The notes beneath the pieces were generated by a model that was not told the origin of the DNA, did not search any database, and was given only the letters and a program-made list of their open reading frames with translations. A stretch of 64,000 nucleotides of DNA from Sequoia sempervirens (taxonomy: Eukaryota > Streptophyta > Pinopsida > Cupressales > Cupressaceae): NCBI GenBank assembly GCA_007258455.2, contig VDFB02275535.1, positions 24,505 to 88,504 on the forward strand. Reading direction: 5' to 3'. Each line of letters begins with the position of its first letter. The first letter of the stretch is position 1. This document shows positions 52,511 to 64,000 of the stretch, in pieces. The translations under genes and the position numbers were made by a program.

Positions 52511-53640
52511 TGTACTATCATAAATGGTCACCCTTGACAATTTCACACTATGTTTGTCTCTCCCTTATGTGTTTGGACCTAATTATGCTTATCATTTTCT
52601 TATTTTATTAGCATTTTTAGAAAATCAAGATAAAGTTCAGAATTAAATTTATTTATTTATTTAATAAGCATTTAAAATTCTTGAAATAGTCCTAGTCAAG
52701 GATGCCCTCACCCTTGGTTGTCCTATTTTGGCACAATTTTTAATATTTTTATTATCAATATTATTATAAATTTAAATTCATTTTTTGGCCTTTCAAAATA
52801 ATTTTTGTGGGAAATGAAGAAATGCATATAAATATAAGTCTTCTTCACCATTTGAAGAACTAATGATATTTTGATCAATTAAGCATCCTAAAAAGTAGTC
52901 ACAAACAATTCAAGAGAAAAATAAACAACATTTTTACAACACTTTTATCAGTCAAGATTATGTTTGCAATGCATCATCAAGTTCATGTCAAATCATAAGT
53001 AAGATTATTTCATTCTTTTTGTTTATTATCATTGTGAGTACTAACACTTGCAGGATCTTGTATCAACTATGAATTTCTCCTTGCATGAGATGTGTAGCAT
53101 GACTTTAGTCCATCAAGGAATACAAATATGAATGGTAAGTTGCAATATTGTGATTTATCATTTATTTTTATCCATTTTCCTCTGGATGACCTAGGGTACT
53201 CACTTTATCTAACATCATCATAGCCGTTGTGGAGGTGGAAACACCAAAATGGAGTTTAACTTAGGCAAGCCCCTATACGACACAACCCTTTCTCTCCTCT
53301 CTTTCTTGCAAGTTGTATATCTAAAGTCAATTTGGAGAAGATTGAAGACCTAACATCAAGATCAAACATTCAAGCATATTCCTTCATCAAATTAGGTCAA
53401 GATCAATTATTCACTGATAGAAGAAGTTCTGAAGTTGATTTTGATAAGAAAGCATCTACAGACTATAACACACTTGTACCTATTATGAACTTTGAAAAAC
53501 CTTGATTTTTAGTTTAGGGTGCCCATTCCCTTGACCAAGAAGTTTGATCTCAAACTTTCATGCTAAGTTCTCGTCTCTATTCCCTGCTCTCTTGTTCTCT
53601 ATTTTTGTTTATCGGTTTTGTACTCTCCAGAATTAGTGAT
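52511..53640 (+). repeat. LTR-like segment downstream of Ty3-E
   Basis: Starts TGTACTATCATAAATGG after a good polypurine tract and includes the conserved hairpin (53251-53273) with its upstream block GGAGGTGGAAACACC. It shares only short blocks with the 42206-43559 LTR (CACCCTTG.CAATTTCAC, CTCCCTTAT). The right end is a guess. Confidence 0.5.
53251..53273 (+). other. conserved LTR hairpin, fourth copy (weak)
   Basis: GGAGTTTA...GGCAAGCCCC keeps the loop-side GGCAAG and the GC-rich 3' arm, but the stem is weaker than at 33746. Confidence 0.45.
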
Positions 53641-54320
53641 AGTTTGTTGTAATTATATAGTTTACCTAGTTTACAATCACAAAAATCACAGACATCACAT
53701 AACTGCACATCAATTCAACTCCTAACCAAACCTAAGAGGTCCAAAACTCTGATTAGAAATTCTAGCTCTTCCTTGAGAATAGTAGCCAAGTGGTCTTTTA
53801 TGATCATTTTTGTGTCCCTCAAATGTCACTGTGTAGAAAAATATGACTTGGGTTAACACTAGTCCTAGATCCCTTTTCTTAAGCACACCAAGATATTCAT
53901 CTAGATTAATCATAAAAAATTAGAACATTCACAAATCAATTTCTAACTTTCCCACCTTTGAAATCAAACTACATATTATATTTGAATTTATTTCAATTCC
54001 ATGTTTGATTCAACATTTATTTTAATTATCAATCTTAAATCTAAAAACATATTATTATAGAATTATTTATCCTAAATAAATTATACTAAAAAACCTAACA
54101 CTTTATTTTCTATTACATTTATATATAATTACAAACTTCATTTCTCATATTGAATAAAAATAATCCCTAAACCACTTTTGAACATTCCTAAAAAAACTAC
54201 AATTCATAATTCTTAATAAATGAGCTATCCTTCATGTTCTCAGCATGTTATCATCTCAACTAACCAAAAGAATTTGACCTCACAATATTCATTTTTCAAT
54301 TACATTAACTTCAACTTACT
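53641..54320. other. AT-rich sequence, nothing recognised
   Basis: No gene, repeat pair or promoter could be supported. Confidence 0.5.
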
Positions 54321-54464
54321 TTGAATGCCTATATAGTCATTAATAACTCTTCATCAATATTATTTTAACAAATGTCAAAATTACAACATAGATTTGAATG
54401 CCTATTATCATTAATAACTCTTCATCAATATTATTTTGGCAAATGTCAAAATTACAACATAGAT
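54321..54464. repeat. 73-bp tandem duplication
   Basis: Unit 1 is 54321-54393 and unit 2 is 54394-54464. Both run from TTGAATGCCT to TTACAACATAGAT. They differ by two to four positions and a short deletion in unit 2. Confidence 0.85.
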
Positions 54465-55710
54465 TTTCAATTGTACAAATAAAACTAAAAATGTTTCTTT
54501 GAGTGAAAGCCTAATCAAAATCTACTTATGCTCAACGTAAGGTAGAGCCAAATTGTGTGTTTTCTATACCATACTTCCACGTACAGAATGAAAACAATAT
54601 ACCACTGATTTCTTTTAACCACTATAGTTTTCACCACCATATAATTTCCAAAAGGTGGAGGAGGATACCAAGATAACTTTGCGCATACAATTCTCCAAAA
54701 TAGGATGCCATTGGGTAGGCCTCAAAAAGGACAACTAGATTGTGACAGATTCTTCGAATGTGGTTGATAGGTCACATAATGGTCTCTCGGTAATGCAAGT
54801 CACCATCACAGATTTAAATTTGACTAAGTTTAAGGAATGAAATGCTAACATGCTCAATGCAAGTTTACTACTCATGATTAACTATCAGTGGACAGGTATT
54901 GAAAGCAAGAAACATATTTGGTCCGAGAATCACAGTAACTGGCTTCTTAAGCTATTCTATAATCCAAACCCTTTTATTTCCATCAACCCACCTATCAATC
55001 GCCATTAATACAATTCCTAAGAAAATAACAACTAACGTTGAAGTGAATGCCCCTTTCAATTCCATGAATGTATATGGACTAGTAAAGATTGTTATTATCC
55101 AGTGGCCAGTCATACATCAAACTCACGAAGGATAGAGAATTTCCTTACAAACAACCATTATTCTGAACGTTGAGATCATATAGACCCAATGAAAATGGAA
55201 AGACTTTCCTTAGTATCATTGCATTTTAAAGAAAGATAATGGCAGCAATAATAGACCCTACATGGCGTTCTGCTCGAAGGAACAATTATAAGATAACCAA
55301 ATCCAAGAGTTCCCACTCATATCTTTTAACTGAAAGTGACAGACGTGACAATGTTATAAGAAAACAGGGTGCCTGGTGGGTAGCTGATGTGAACTGTTAG
55401 CTCTGGGTGGCTAGCTCAAAAGTAAACAGTACCCATGTTCTTCGCTATTTAAGATTCTAGAATAATGAACAGTGTTTTGACAATTAAAGTAGGATTGGGT
55501 CCTTCACTTAAACAACCTATGCGTTGTACTGTTTATTGTCGGGCTTCAGATTCATGCATGATAAAGCTATAAAGGAGCATAAATATCTCAGCAATGCTAA
55601 TTTGTTTCATTCCTCCCTGCAATTTCTCCAGTACACTTTAGAACATGAAGAAATAAATGGAATGAGTTCATCTTAATGGATGATACACGTTGTTACTGTC
55701 ACTATTGTTA
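54465..55710. other. moderate-complexity sequence, no gene recognised
   Basis: Less AT-rich than its surroundings and without obvious LTR signals, so it may be low-copy DNA. The longest frame (54899-55135, 78 codons) has no recognised motif. Confidence 0.45.
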
Positions 55711-55800
55711 ATTTTTTTTGTAGATTAGGTAGGAGTCGAATTTAAGATCTTTTATTTGCTGTTGGGGTGTTCTATCATTGAATTATCCGTCAACTTGGTG
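55711..55800 (-). mobile_element. tRNA-like SINE remnant 1
   Basis: On the minus strand GGATAATTCAATGATAGAAC (A-box-like, 55789-55770) is followed about 30 bases on by AAATTCGACTCC (B-box-like), then TACC and an A-rich tail (T-run 55712-55719 on plus). Too short and too changed for a working tRNA. Confidence 0.5.
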
Positions 55801-55917
55801 AGCGGTCCATTTTGGTTCAGGTATGGCTCATTTTCCAACACCTCTTTAAGCGAAACTGCAGGTGTTCAAGGATCCAAACTTTGTCTGGCATTGCCCGCCT
55901 GACCGCTGATACCGTAT

Positions 55918-56000
55918 TAATTTTTTATGGACCGACTAAGAGTCCAACTTAAAACCTTCCATTTGCTACTGAGATGCTCTACCACTTAACTACTATCCTC
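55918..56000 (-). mobile_element. tRNA-like SINE remnant 2
   Basis: On the minus strand GGATAGTAGTTAAGTGGTAG (A-box-like) precedes AGCAAATGGAAGGTTTTAAG and TTGGACTCTTAG (decayed B box), then an A-rich tail. It shares AGCAAAT(G/A)(G/A)AAG with remnant 1, so both come from one family. The 117 bases between them (55801-55917) hold no gene. Confidence 0.5.
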
Positions 56001-56009
56001 TTATTAAGA

Positions 56010-57350
56010 GATCCATCTTAAATTCAAATCTAACCTATTTTTCAACAATAATGAAAACTCTTTCATGATATAATATTTTTATACCTACCAACCAGTCAGA
56101 GAAATTTCATGTGAAGTTGATTATAAATATAGCATTGTACATTTTCATCTATGTATGACAGATCGCCACACATGGTGATATTGTGATGGCTAAAAGACTA
56201 ATTATTATTGTCAGGCAAACTCTCCTAAAAAGCCTGCGGCTGAATTTTATGGATAAAGTTCTGTTAGGACAGGCATTTTAACTCATTGTAATAGTCATGT
56301 TCGTGCCTTCTCAAGCTAGAAACAATTTGAAAAGCTGTCAGTAGAGCAGTGAGATTGCTTCAGCAGTTCTTAAAAAGATGTGAAACAGTAGAAATTTAGA
56401 ATTCTTTTGTTCTGCAATGTGTTCCTGCCTTTAGGAATGAGATGGCATCCCTGTAAGCATTGTTGCTTTTCATGGCTATAATTGGCTGTCTCACAATTGC
56501 GCAATGTACAATAGAGTCAGAGGATGCCAAGTGAAGCTATAAGAAGGAAACAACCATTTTTAAAATCTGACAAATGAGAAGCTGCTTTTTCAACAAAGTG
56601 CTTGATAAAAATTAATGGTCAAGTTGGTTGCTATTTGGAGCTACATGCAAGAGAAAGCTACCGGGATCTTATTGATTTGGATGTCAATGCCCACAAGTGG
56701 TGGAGTGGACTATGGGAGTATATAAATAATATCCAATTTGGATAACCTAGAGATTTTGTATTCTATTTTTTTAATGTTATAAATCTATCTACTTTTGCAT
56801 ATTCTATTATAATTCTTGATAAAAGTAAAATAGAGGTTTTAAAAGAGTTTTTTTCTTTAATAGTTAAGAATTAAAATAGTTAAAAAATAAATTTGTAACA
56901 ATCAAGTAACAATAAAAAATAACAATTTGTAATAATGGGTAAACCACTTCCAGATCCCAATAATAAAATGTATTTTCACAAGTATTATACATGACTTTTA
57001 GATAGTCCAAATGATAATAAAAAATATCAAACAATCAAAAAAAATTAAAAAAAGAAAAAGGTAAAGAGAAACAATTCATCCAATAGTGAAAACTACTTTG
57101 GTGGAACTTTGGATAAGTACCATGGTGAAAACTTGGAAAATAGGCGCCATTGTAGTAGGTCATTTCTCTACCATCTATCATCATTCTATTTGATTTTTTA
57201 TTCCATCCATAATAATCTAAGCATATGCTCTTTCCTAATAAAATCCCTCTTTCCCTCATACAACCATAATAAAGCCTTGTCACACCTGTCATGCCCTAAT
57301 AGTGGTTGATTTTTTGTGTCTCCCACTTTCCATACCCATCCTTAATAAAT
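56010..57350. other. AT-rich sequence, no gene recognised
   Basis: Only short frames. The stretch 56740-57030 is strongly AT-rich. Nothing else supported. Confidence 0.5.
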
Positions 57351-57359
57351 TCAACCCAC

Positions 57360-58255
57360 CTAATTCCTTCCGTAATAATTGGTCCTATACTTGACTAGGG
57401 GCAATCCTTGACCTAGATTTTTCAGATGGGATATTTGACATGGTATTAGAGGATATATTATCATAGCCACTCACCATAATTTTTTTCCATAATAAACCAT
57501 CCATAAGCCATAATAAATTTTACACCCATCCCAATCCACCTTTCCTAAAAAATTATCCTTTCCAATATCAACTCTTGGTTAGACATAAACAAAAAATCAT
57601 ACAAAAAACGAGCTCAACAAATCACAAAACAATAGATAAACTATCAAACTAGCCTTCAACTTGGTCGATCAATCACCTACTTACCTATCAAAAAAATCTA
57701 TCTTCATCAACTATCATTTGTCTTATATAGATTTTTACATCATAAAAACCAAACTAGGTGTCTTATACGAGATGTTTCATCCCTAAAATCAGACATAATC
57801 CTTTGAATCTTACCAATAGATCATTCACCATTGGAAAGAAGATCTAAAAGATTGTTGACTCATTTGGTTTAGTTAGTCTTATCTTTTATTTTATTTATCT
57901 TTGTTCATGTTCCTATGCTTCTTGAGGATATCCACAAGTGATTAGAGGAATGAGGATGGATCATGTTTTTTTTTCTATTTGATTTCTATTTGTGGTTTGT
58001 CTTGATAATATGACTAGGAAAACTAAGCTCCTTGTGTGTGATTGGGGTTCCATTTGACATAATTCTAACATCCTATGCAAGTGAAAGGTCATCTAATGCT
58101 TTCTTACATCAGGATCAACATGTTTTATGGTCACTTCCTCACATATTCTTACAAGGTTCTATAGTCACTGGTATGAGTCATGGCACTCCTTGTCTATAAT
58201 GTGTTTGTTTATGTAACTTAGAGATAACATTTTGCACCTTGGCCTATCTCATACC
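57360..58255 (+). repeat. diverged dispersed repeat, plus-oriented copy
   Basis: Shared blocks with the minus strand of 59860-60050 and 61990-62640: CTTGACTAGGGGCAA, ATCCACCTTTCCTAA, TTGACTCATTTGGTTTAGTT, TGTTCCTATGCT, GGATATCC and GGATGGATCATG. Probably the interior or LTR of a decayed gypsy element; no coding motif seen. Confidence 0.6.
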
Positions 58256-58900
58256 TCAGTGTACATTATCCATTTTCAAAATAAAAATTATCTATGATGA
58301 TAATCATGCAGTATTTAAATCTCAAAATCTATCCTACTAATCATACATCAATTTTGATCCATTTCATTAGACATTCATTTCACTTCACCAAGCTATCTAA
58401 ACATTGCATGGATCTAAAAATTTGATTTATGAAGCTTAAATCCTTGACGAAAACCACGAAACCATTAGAAGTAAGCTTATAAAATCAAATTGAAAACAAT
58501 GAAGCACAAATCAACATAAAGAAAATTGAATGCAAACAAACAAGCAAAGTATATCTTTATACCTTCATTGGTTGATCTCCATTGCTCTTATCTATTTCAC
58601 TTTTGAAAATTTAAAATATGTTGCTCTCAGTTTTAGAGTGCACAAAGTAAATAGACTCAAGACAATAGTAACAATGAAAGGTTGAAGATGGTGGTTCAAG
58701 ATGATAATTTCAACAAAGATTTGAAAATGGTGGTGGTTCAAGATGATAATTTAAATAAATATTGGAAGATGGTGAAATGGATAGACGAGATTGAATAGAG
58801 AATGGATGATTGTTCAATCAAATGAGACAACTTTAATAGGAAAGTTGATCATTCGAAAAATGGAAAGTGTAAGAGTTTCCCATTTTCAAAATAGAAAAAT
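58256..58900. other. unassigned sequence
   Basis: Between the repeat copy and the minus-strand LTR. Contains a local repeat, GATGGTGGTTCAAGATGATAA (first 20 bases shared), near 58687 and 58730. No gene. Confidence 0.4.
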
Positions 58901-59402
58901 GGAAGAGTTGCTCATTTTTTAAATAAAAGAATGGAGGGGAATGTGGAGTGGAAAATAGAAAGATATAATAGTTAAGTTGAGAAATTCAAGGAAATTGAAG
59001 AGTTAAATGAGAGGAAGAGGGGAAGATGTAAGAGTTCATTTAAAAAAAATAAAAATAAATGAAAAATCATTTATTTTCAAAACCATGGATAATTAATTAA
59101 ATTTAAATAATTTAATCAATCATTAGACTAGTGAGATTAAATGAATAAAAGTATTTATTTACTCAAATAAAATGTTAATAATTAAATAATAATTATTTAA
59201 TCAGATGAATTATTGAAATGGGAGACATTAGTATAATTAAATAATAATAAATATTTAAATATGTATATGAAAAGAGTGAAATTGAATTAGAGGTTAAACA
59301 AAGAATTATGGTTAGACAAAGAATTAGGGTAAGATGAAGAATTAGATGAGAAATTAGTTGGAAAATGTCATCGCAAGCTCAAGAAAATTTTAAGTATCTA
59401 CA
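58901..59402 (-). repeat. minus-strand LTR start of an unassigned gypsy-like element (far end uncertain)
   Basis: On the minus strand the purine tract AAAGAGGGGAAAAA (59416-59403) is directly followed by TGTAGATACTTAAAATTTTC. That is a normal polypurine-tract/3' LTR junction. The lower boundary could not be found. Confidence 0.5.
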
Positions 59403-59859
59403 TTTTTCCCCTCTTTGAGATAATGTGATTTTTAGCATTGTCTCAAAGAAAAATTAAGAAAAATTCAAATTAGTTCTTGCCTCATCGTGCCCCAATAAAA
59501 GCAGGATTATGATGCCCCCTTGAAAAATTTGGCAAAAGATGCAAAAAATATCAAGGAAAATATTCTGATAAGATGATTGAATGCATCTAGATAGAAGAAA
59601 TATTAGTCTTGAAGAAACATTAAGTAAGAATTGAAGAATAATTAGCTAGATCAATATCAAATGTGGAGAAGATTAATTTATCAAGATAGAATGGATTGAA
59701 GAAATATTAGCTAGAAGAAAAGGTAAGTATGAAAGGAGGAATAGTTAGTAAGATGAATGGATGAAGAAAGGAAAGTAATGAATATATCATCATGTAAGTC
59801 TGGATAAGTGCACATATATCATCATCAAGTGTCTTTATTTCAAGAAAGGGGATGACATA

Positions 59860-60050
59860 CACCAAGGTATGGAAAGACCAAGGTGTGAAATGTGATCCCT
59901 TTGCGTAAAAAGAAATAGTGTAGACAAGGAGTGTCATGACTCATACTAGGAATTTAGTTGTCACATCCATATTGTCAAGATAAACCACAAACATAAATCA
60001 AACAAAAAAAAGGTCATGATCCATCCTCTCTCCTCTAATCAATTGTTGAT
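59860..60050 (-). repeat. diverged dispersed repeat, minus copy, part 1
   Basis: Matches 57940-58255 inverted, including ACACCTTGGTCTTTCC, TGAGTCATGACACTCCTTGT and GGATGGATCATG. Part 2 lies at 61990-62640. Confidence 0.6.
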
Positions 60051-61989
60051 GCAAAGCATCCTATCAACAACCTTAAACATCATTCATTTTAAGGGATTTC
60101 ATTTCCAAATAGAATCAGGAGAAGATCAAATATGTAACCATCAACTTTTCACTTAGCTTCATCAAAACACTTTCAGTCTTCCAAACTACACAACTTCAAG
60201 CCATCAAGTTAGCATTCCAACTTCAACAAACCATATGTCTTTATCAGTATTTCAATTGACTCACTCAAAGCAAAAACCATATTAGAAAAATTTGACTCAA
60301 TCAATTAGATCCACATAATTCTCAACCACCATATCAACAAGGCAACAACTAGTATTCCACTTCAACAACCATATTCCTAATCATTATCATCATTAAGTTG
60401 AACAAAATCAATTAGAACTCTATTCAGGACCTTTGAAGGCAATTCCTTCACTCATCATACCCATTAGCATCTATCTCCACCCAAGGCAGCCACTCATGAA
60501 CCTCTGTCATTACCACACTTCTTAAGCATTGAAAACATCATTATTTTGATAAAACAAGCCAAGTACAGACTTACATATCACTACTCTGTCAGAAATATAA
60601 AGTTTTAGTACACAATCACCACCAAAGCATATTGAATGCACATGTCCAAACCTCTATACTGCCATAACCTACCTTAAAGAACCTTATCCAAACATAGAAA
60701 CATCAAATATATCACAAGATTGACTATTACCAAGCACTTAATGCCATTCACTTTACTGTTTTGAACAAATCACTGTGTTAGTAGTCAATTCAACAAGTTG
60801 CTTTATATGTTTACAAACCCTTGATCAGGTAATTCTCACAAGCTAGATTCATATTCTAGGAACCAACAACATTTTCAAAGCCTCCTTACTATCCTAATCA
60901 ACAAAAAAAGGCTTTCATTGCACTGCTTTTAAGAAAACTGCAGGTTTCTTACATTGTACGCTTAATAGGGCTACTAGATCAGGCCTGTTTTGTGAAGCAA
61001 CTTATAGTAAATCAACTCCAATCTATTAAATAACCACAAACAATCATTAGACACACCTCTAAACTCAATATTTTCACATTTTTAAAGATTAAGAACTTTA
61101 GAAACAGGCTGATCCATCAAATCCTTGACTTTAGGTTGAAAAGCACAAAAACTAGTGAGGGTTTCTTCAAGAAGAACATTTTCCAACCTAAAAACCACTG
61201 ACCACCACCTATAACAGGATTCAATAGGTCTATAATAACTCTTGAAACCATTACCAAAGTCATACATGTGTTATTCCTTCAAACCCTACTTGTATTCTTC
61301 ATTTTTTGAAAGGGAAAAGCTCAGATTTTAGCTTGAATCAACAAATCCTCTCCATATTTTTGTTACCCCTACACACACACACCTAAATAACATTGAAAAC
61401 AAAAAAAAGCAACGCATTCCACTGACCTACTAGCCTACATTGGTGGAATGGCCATTTAGATTCTTAGTAGGCTCTCAAAATTCCTGAACGAAGAACATAG
61501 TTTGAGGCACAAACAATTAGCCTCTCAAACTTTATTTTTGAAAAGAACAATCACTCACTCTCCCAAATGAAAGTTATCACCTTTCCATGATAAAAAGAAA
61601 AAGAAAACCAGGCCTCTCAGTTAATTTTACTACAAGTTACAAAACTGAATCAAAGAAGGGAAAGTTACTAAAACTGAAACATGGTAACTTGATTAATTTT
61701 TTTTTCTAAGAATACAAAATCTCTTTCACTCGGCCTTGTCAAGGATTTATATAGATTTACCTTCTTAATAACTAACTTTCCCAATCAGTTCAAACCTCTT
61801 AAACTACCTCACAACCCCTAATATTGTGCTCTTTTATATTTTTACATCATGACAACCTTTCCCAATATCTTGGAAAACTACTTATTTGACTCCTAAGGAT
61901 CAATTACATGATTTGAATGTACTCAAATTGATCATCACATGGCCTTGACACTTGACTTTAGATTTTAACTCACACATTTGACAAATTAG
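60051..61989. other. ~1.9-kb insertion within the minus repeat copy
   Basis: Splits a repeat that is continuous at 57360-58255. The edges are similar in inverted order (TGTTGATGCAAAGCATCC at the left, TGGTGCAGAGCACCTAG on the opposite strand at about 62026), hinting at terminal inverted repeats or LTR edges. No coding motif; a short (AC)n run lies near 61372. Type of element unknown. Confidence 0.4.
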
Positions 61990-62640
61990 CCTTTTGAAGG
62001 CATTACATGATCTAGGTGCTCTGCACCACTTATGGATATCCTTGAGTAGCATAGGAACATGACAACAAAGAAATCAAATGAAAGATAAGACAAACTAAAC
62101 CAAATGAGTCAATAGCTAGTTATAACTTCTTTCCAAAGACAAAGAATGATAGAAAAGAGACAAAATACCATAGACAAAGAAAAATGATAAATACAAACAA
62201 TTTATCAATAGATATGAAGACTAGCTTGATAGTTTGTCCATGCTTGCATGATTTGTTAAGCTTAGTATTTGAAATATTTTCTATTTGTGTCTAGAGAAAG
62301 TGTTAGTCTTAGCAAGGGATAAGTTATTATGGAAAATGGATAGTAGTAGCTATGATATCATTTATTAGGAAAGGTGGATTGTGGTAGATATGATAGTGTT
62401 TATTATGGATTGTAGATATTTGAAAGGTGAATAATGAGTGATATGAGTGTGATTTGTTTATTATGGAATACAAATTGATTTATTATGGAACTTATATAAT
62501 GAGGACCATGATAAATGCATGTGAAAGATACACACAAGCAAGCAATAAAGGATGCAAAAAGATACGAAAACAAACCTAACCTTGCCCCTAGTCAAGTCAA
62601 AAAATAGGTGATTGATTGACTGTTTAATCAATAGAAGTTG
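61990..62640 (-). repeat. diverged dispersed repeat, minus copy, part 2
   Basis: Matches 57380-57950 inverted (GACTCATTTGGTTTAGTTTG, CTTGACTAGGGGCAAGG and others). Confidence 0.6.
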
Positions 62641-62671
62641 ATAAGATTGTTGATTGATTGATAATGGGTTT

Positions 62672-62960
62672 TGCCACAATAATGGGTTACACTTTTTGGG
62701 ACATCCTGATTTTTGCTGAAATCACATAGTTTTAGAAAATATAATGATTTAAGCTTTGAAAGGTCTCATTTAAAGGATTTTAATTGAAGAGGGTGTTATC
62801 AAACCCCCTTGGATAGAACCTTGCTAGTTTTAAACCATACTTATAGTGGAGTCTCCTCTACACCTATCAAAATGCTAATAAAAAACCACTTTTGATATAC
62901 CTTTTGGGGGATCAAGTTAATTCAATTAAAGTTTAAGTTTTGTAAGTATGTAGTCCTTAT
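62672..62960 (-). mobile_element. partial second copy of the 7497-8465 inverted-repeat element
   Basis: The minus strand matches 8165-8460. It includes the edge (ACAATAATGGGTTACAC against TCATAATAATGGTTTACAA), GAGGGTG..ATCAAACCCC, TAGGTGTA.AGGAGAC and ATCAAAAGTG. The far half corresponding to 7497-8160 is not recognisable. Confidence 0.65.
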
Positions 62961-63249
62961 TATAAGCTTCCCAAAAAGTATTATTTTTGTGGACAATGAT
63001 TTTGGATTGCCCAAGGTTACCTCTAACACTTCTAGGTTTGTCACCTAAAAGGAGAGGAATTGGGTCTAAAATGCAAGTGTCTACACTCAAGAATAATGTA
63101 AATGAGATGCAATGTATCTAATTATGATGCACTAAAAAGAAATGATTTATTAATGTTAAACCTAAGAAATGCAAAGTGCTGGAAAACACACTGTGATATG
63201 CAAAAACACCTAAAAATGCAAGTAAATGATGAAATAACTAAAAAAAACT

Positions 63250-64000
63250 AGAGAGGTGCACCTAGAATCTGAAATTTGATGTGGAGAGGTTCTAGAATCT
63301 TGTAGAGTTGACTGGGACACTTATGCCAAGTTGGGCGACTTAGTCTAGTTTCAAAGAAAATTTATCGGAACAAGAATCTGCCAAATGGGTATCCAAAAAT
63401 GCAGAAACCACTTCTCATGCCTAGCAGTGGGACTAATTAACCATAGATGGCGACTTAGTCCACCTATAGATTTTGGGAATCTCGGGACAAGATCCTGTAG
63501 CTTCAAGTTAACACTTGCTTTTCTAATAGGTGTCCGATCTTGATTCTGCAGAAAATAGGATAAAAAGAGTCTCCAAGCTTCAACTAGGGTTATGTTGACT
63601 TTGAGGGATTGTTGACCACTTTTTGACACCAAAATCTTTGACAAATATGCATAAAAAGTCTTCAAACACACATGCTAAGAGGGGAAAAAGGGTTAAGGGT
63701 TAGAGTATAGGGGTTTGCCTTGGTCAAACCCCACTTTGGTAATCAAACCCTATGAAATGAAATGAAATAGAAAGGGAATGATAAATAGATAACATGTAAT
63801 GTCATAAACTTACCAAACCCTTGATGTAAAAATCTGAAGATATGCAATGAAGTTCTCTAATGGATGACTTGATTATGCTTAGAGTGCTTGAATGCTTGAA
63901 AATGATTAAGTAAATTGTTTGAATGAATGCTTGAATGAATACTTGAGTGAATACTTGAGTGAATAATTGTTAAAATGAGAGGAAAAACTCTTATTTATAC
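63250..64000 (-). repeat. relative of the Ty3-A LTR, running off the window
   Basis: Read on the minus strand it shows the same order as the Ty3-A LTR: a TATA-like box at the window edge (63990-64000), ATTCAAGCATTCAAGC-type repeats, GGTTTGATTACCAAAGTGGGG with the conserved hairpin at 63710-63732, then palindromic motifs at 63427-63466 (GACTAAGTCGCC) and 63310-63351. Sequence identity is low between those blocks, so it is a separate subfamily. Confidence 0.6.

Noticed and set aside
54899..55135. Host gene exon in the low-repeat stretch
   Set aside because: A 78-codon frame without motif, splice context or flanking coding sequence; not enough to support a gene.
55727..55790. Functional tRNA gene
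   Set aside because: Too short, with a poor anticodon stem and no good acceptor pairing; A-tail and partner copy point to a SINE remnant.

Overview
The window looks like intergenic DNA from a very large, retrotransposon-filled plant genome, most likely a gymnosperm (conifer type). The reasons are AT-rich sequence, several nested layers of Ty3/gypsy, Ty1/copia and LINE elements at very different stages of decay, and families of LTR elements without polymerase. I found no intact host gene. Almost every coding-like stretch is a retroelement relic with stops and frameshifts. The organism call is inference from style, not from a marker gene.

Left part (1-7.3 kb): a tRNA-derived SINE with a perfect 15-bp target duplication (1723-1936), unassigned AT-rich DNA, a weak gag-like relic on the minus strand (4.4-5.7 kb), and the reverse transcriptase/RNase H part of an old copia element (Copia-C, 6.0-7.3 kb).

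Main nest (7.3-34.8 kb): a Ty3/gypsy-type element (Ty3-A, 7339-34587, TSD ATGAT) sits inside the RNase H region of Copia-C, whose reading frame resumes at 34593. Ty3-A has about 1.85-kb LTRs and encodes an acidic repeat protein, a retropepsin, a G-patch module and a zinc knuckle, but no polymerase. Its 5' LTR holds a 0.97-kb inverted-repeat element. Its coding region is split by a LINE (12964-26995, 17-bp TSD). The LINE is itself split by a non-autonomous LTR element (LTR-D, 20712-26593, minus strand, TSD AGATG). Ty3-A's 3' LTR holds a Gag-protease element (TRG-B, 29965-33431, minus strand, TSD GTATT). The order of events is therefore Copia-C, then Ty3-A, then LINE, TRG-B and the small inverted-repeat element, with LTR-D inserted after the LINE.

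Middle and right (34.8-53.6 kb): a degraded gypsy relic on the plus strand (Ty3-G, 35.5-39.1 kb), a promoter-like segment with a truncated ORF (39.3-39.94 kb) joined to a minus-strand gypsy relic (Ty3-H, 39.94-42.2 kb), and a second Ty3-A-like element (Ty3-E, from 42206). Ty3-E carries a nearly full-length copia (Copia-F, 46301-51189). Ty3-E's two LTR-like ends do not match each other well.

Right end (53.6-64 kb): a 73-bp tandem duplication, two tRNA-like SINE remnants, an inverted pair of a diverged repeat (57.4-58.3 kb against 59.9-62.6 kb, interrupted by about 1.9 kb), a second copy of the inverted-repeat element, and a minus-strand relative of the Ty3-A LTR that runs off the window.

The most interesting signal is a family of ORFs of about 600 codons with no polymerase or integrase motif. 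It appears as a third ORF downstream of RNase H in the LINE, as the only ORF after Gag in LTR-D, and as a truncated promoter-linked ORF at 39.5 kb. Two others stand out: conserved hairpin-forming motifs repeated in the LTRs of the Ty3-A family, and a single-frame Gag-protease-transmembrane polyprotein in TRG-B.
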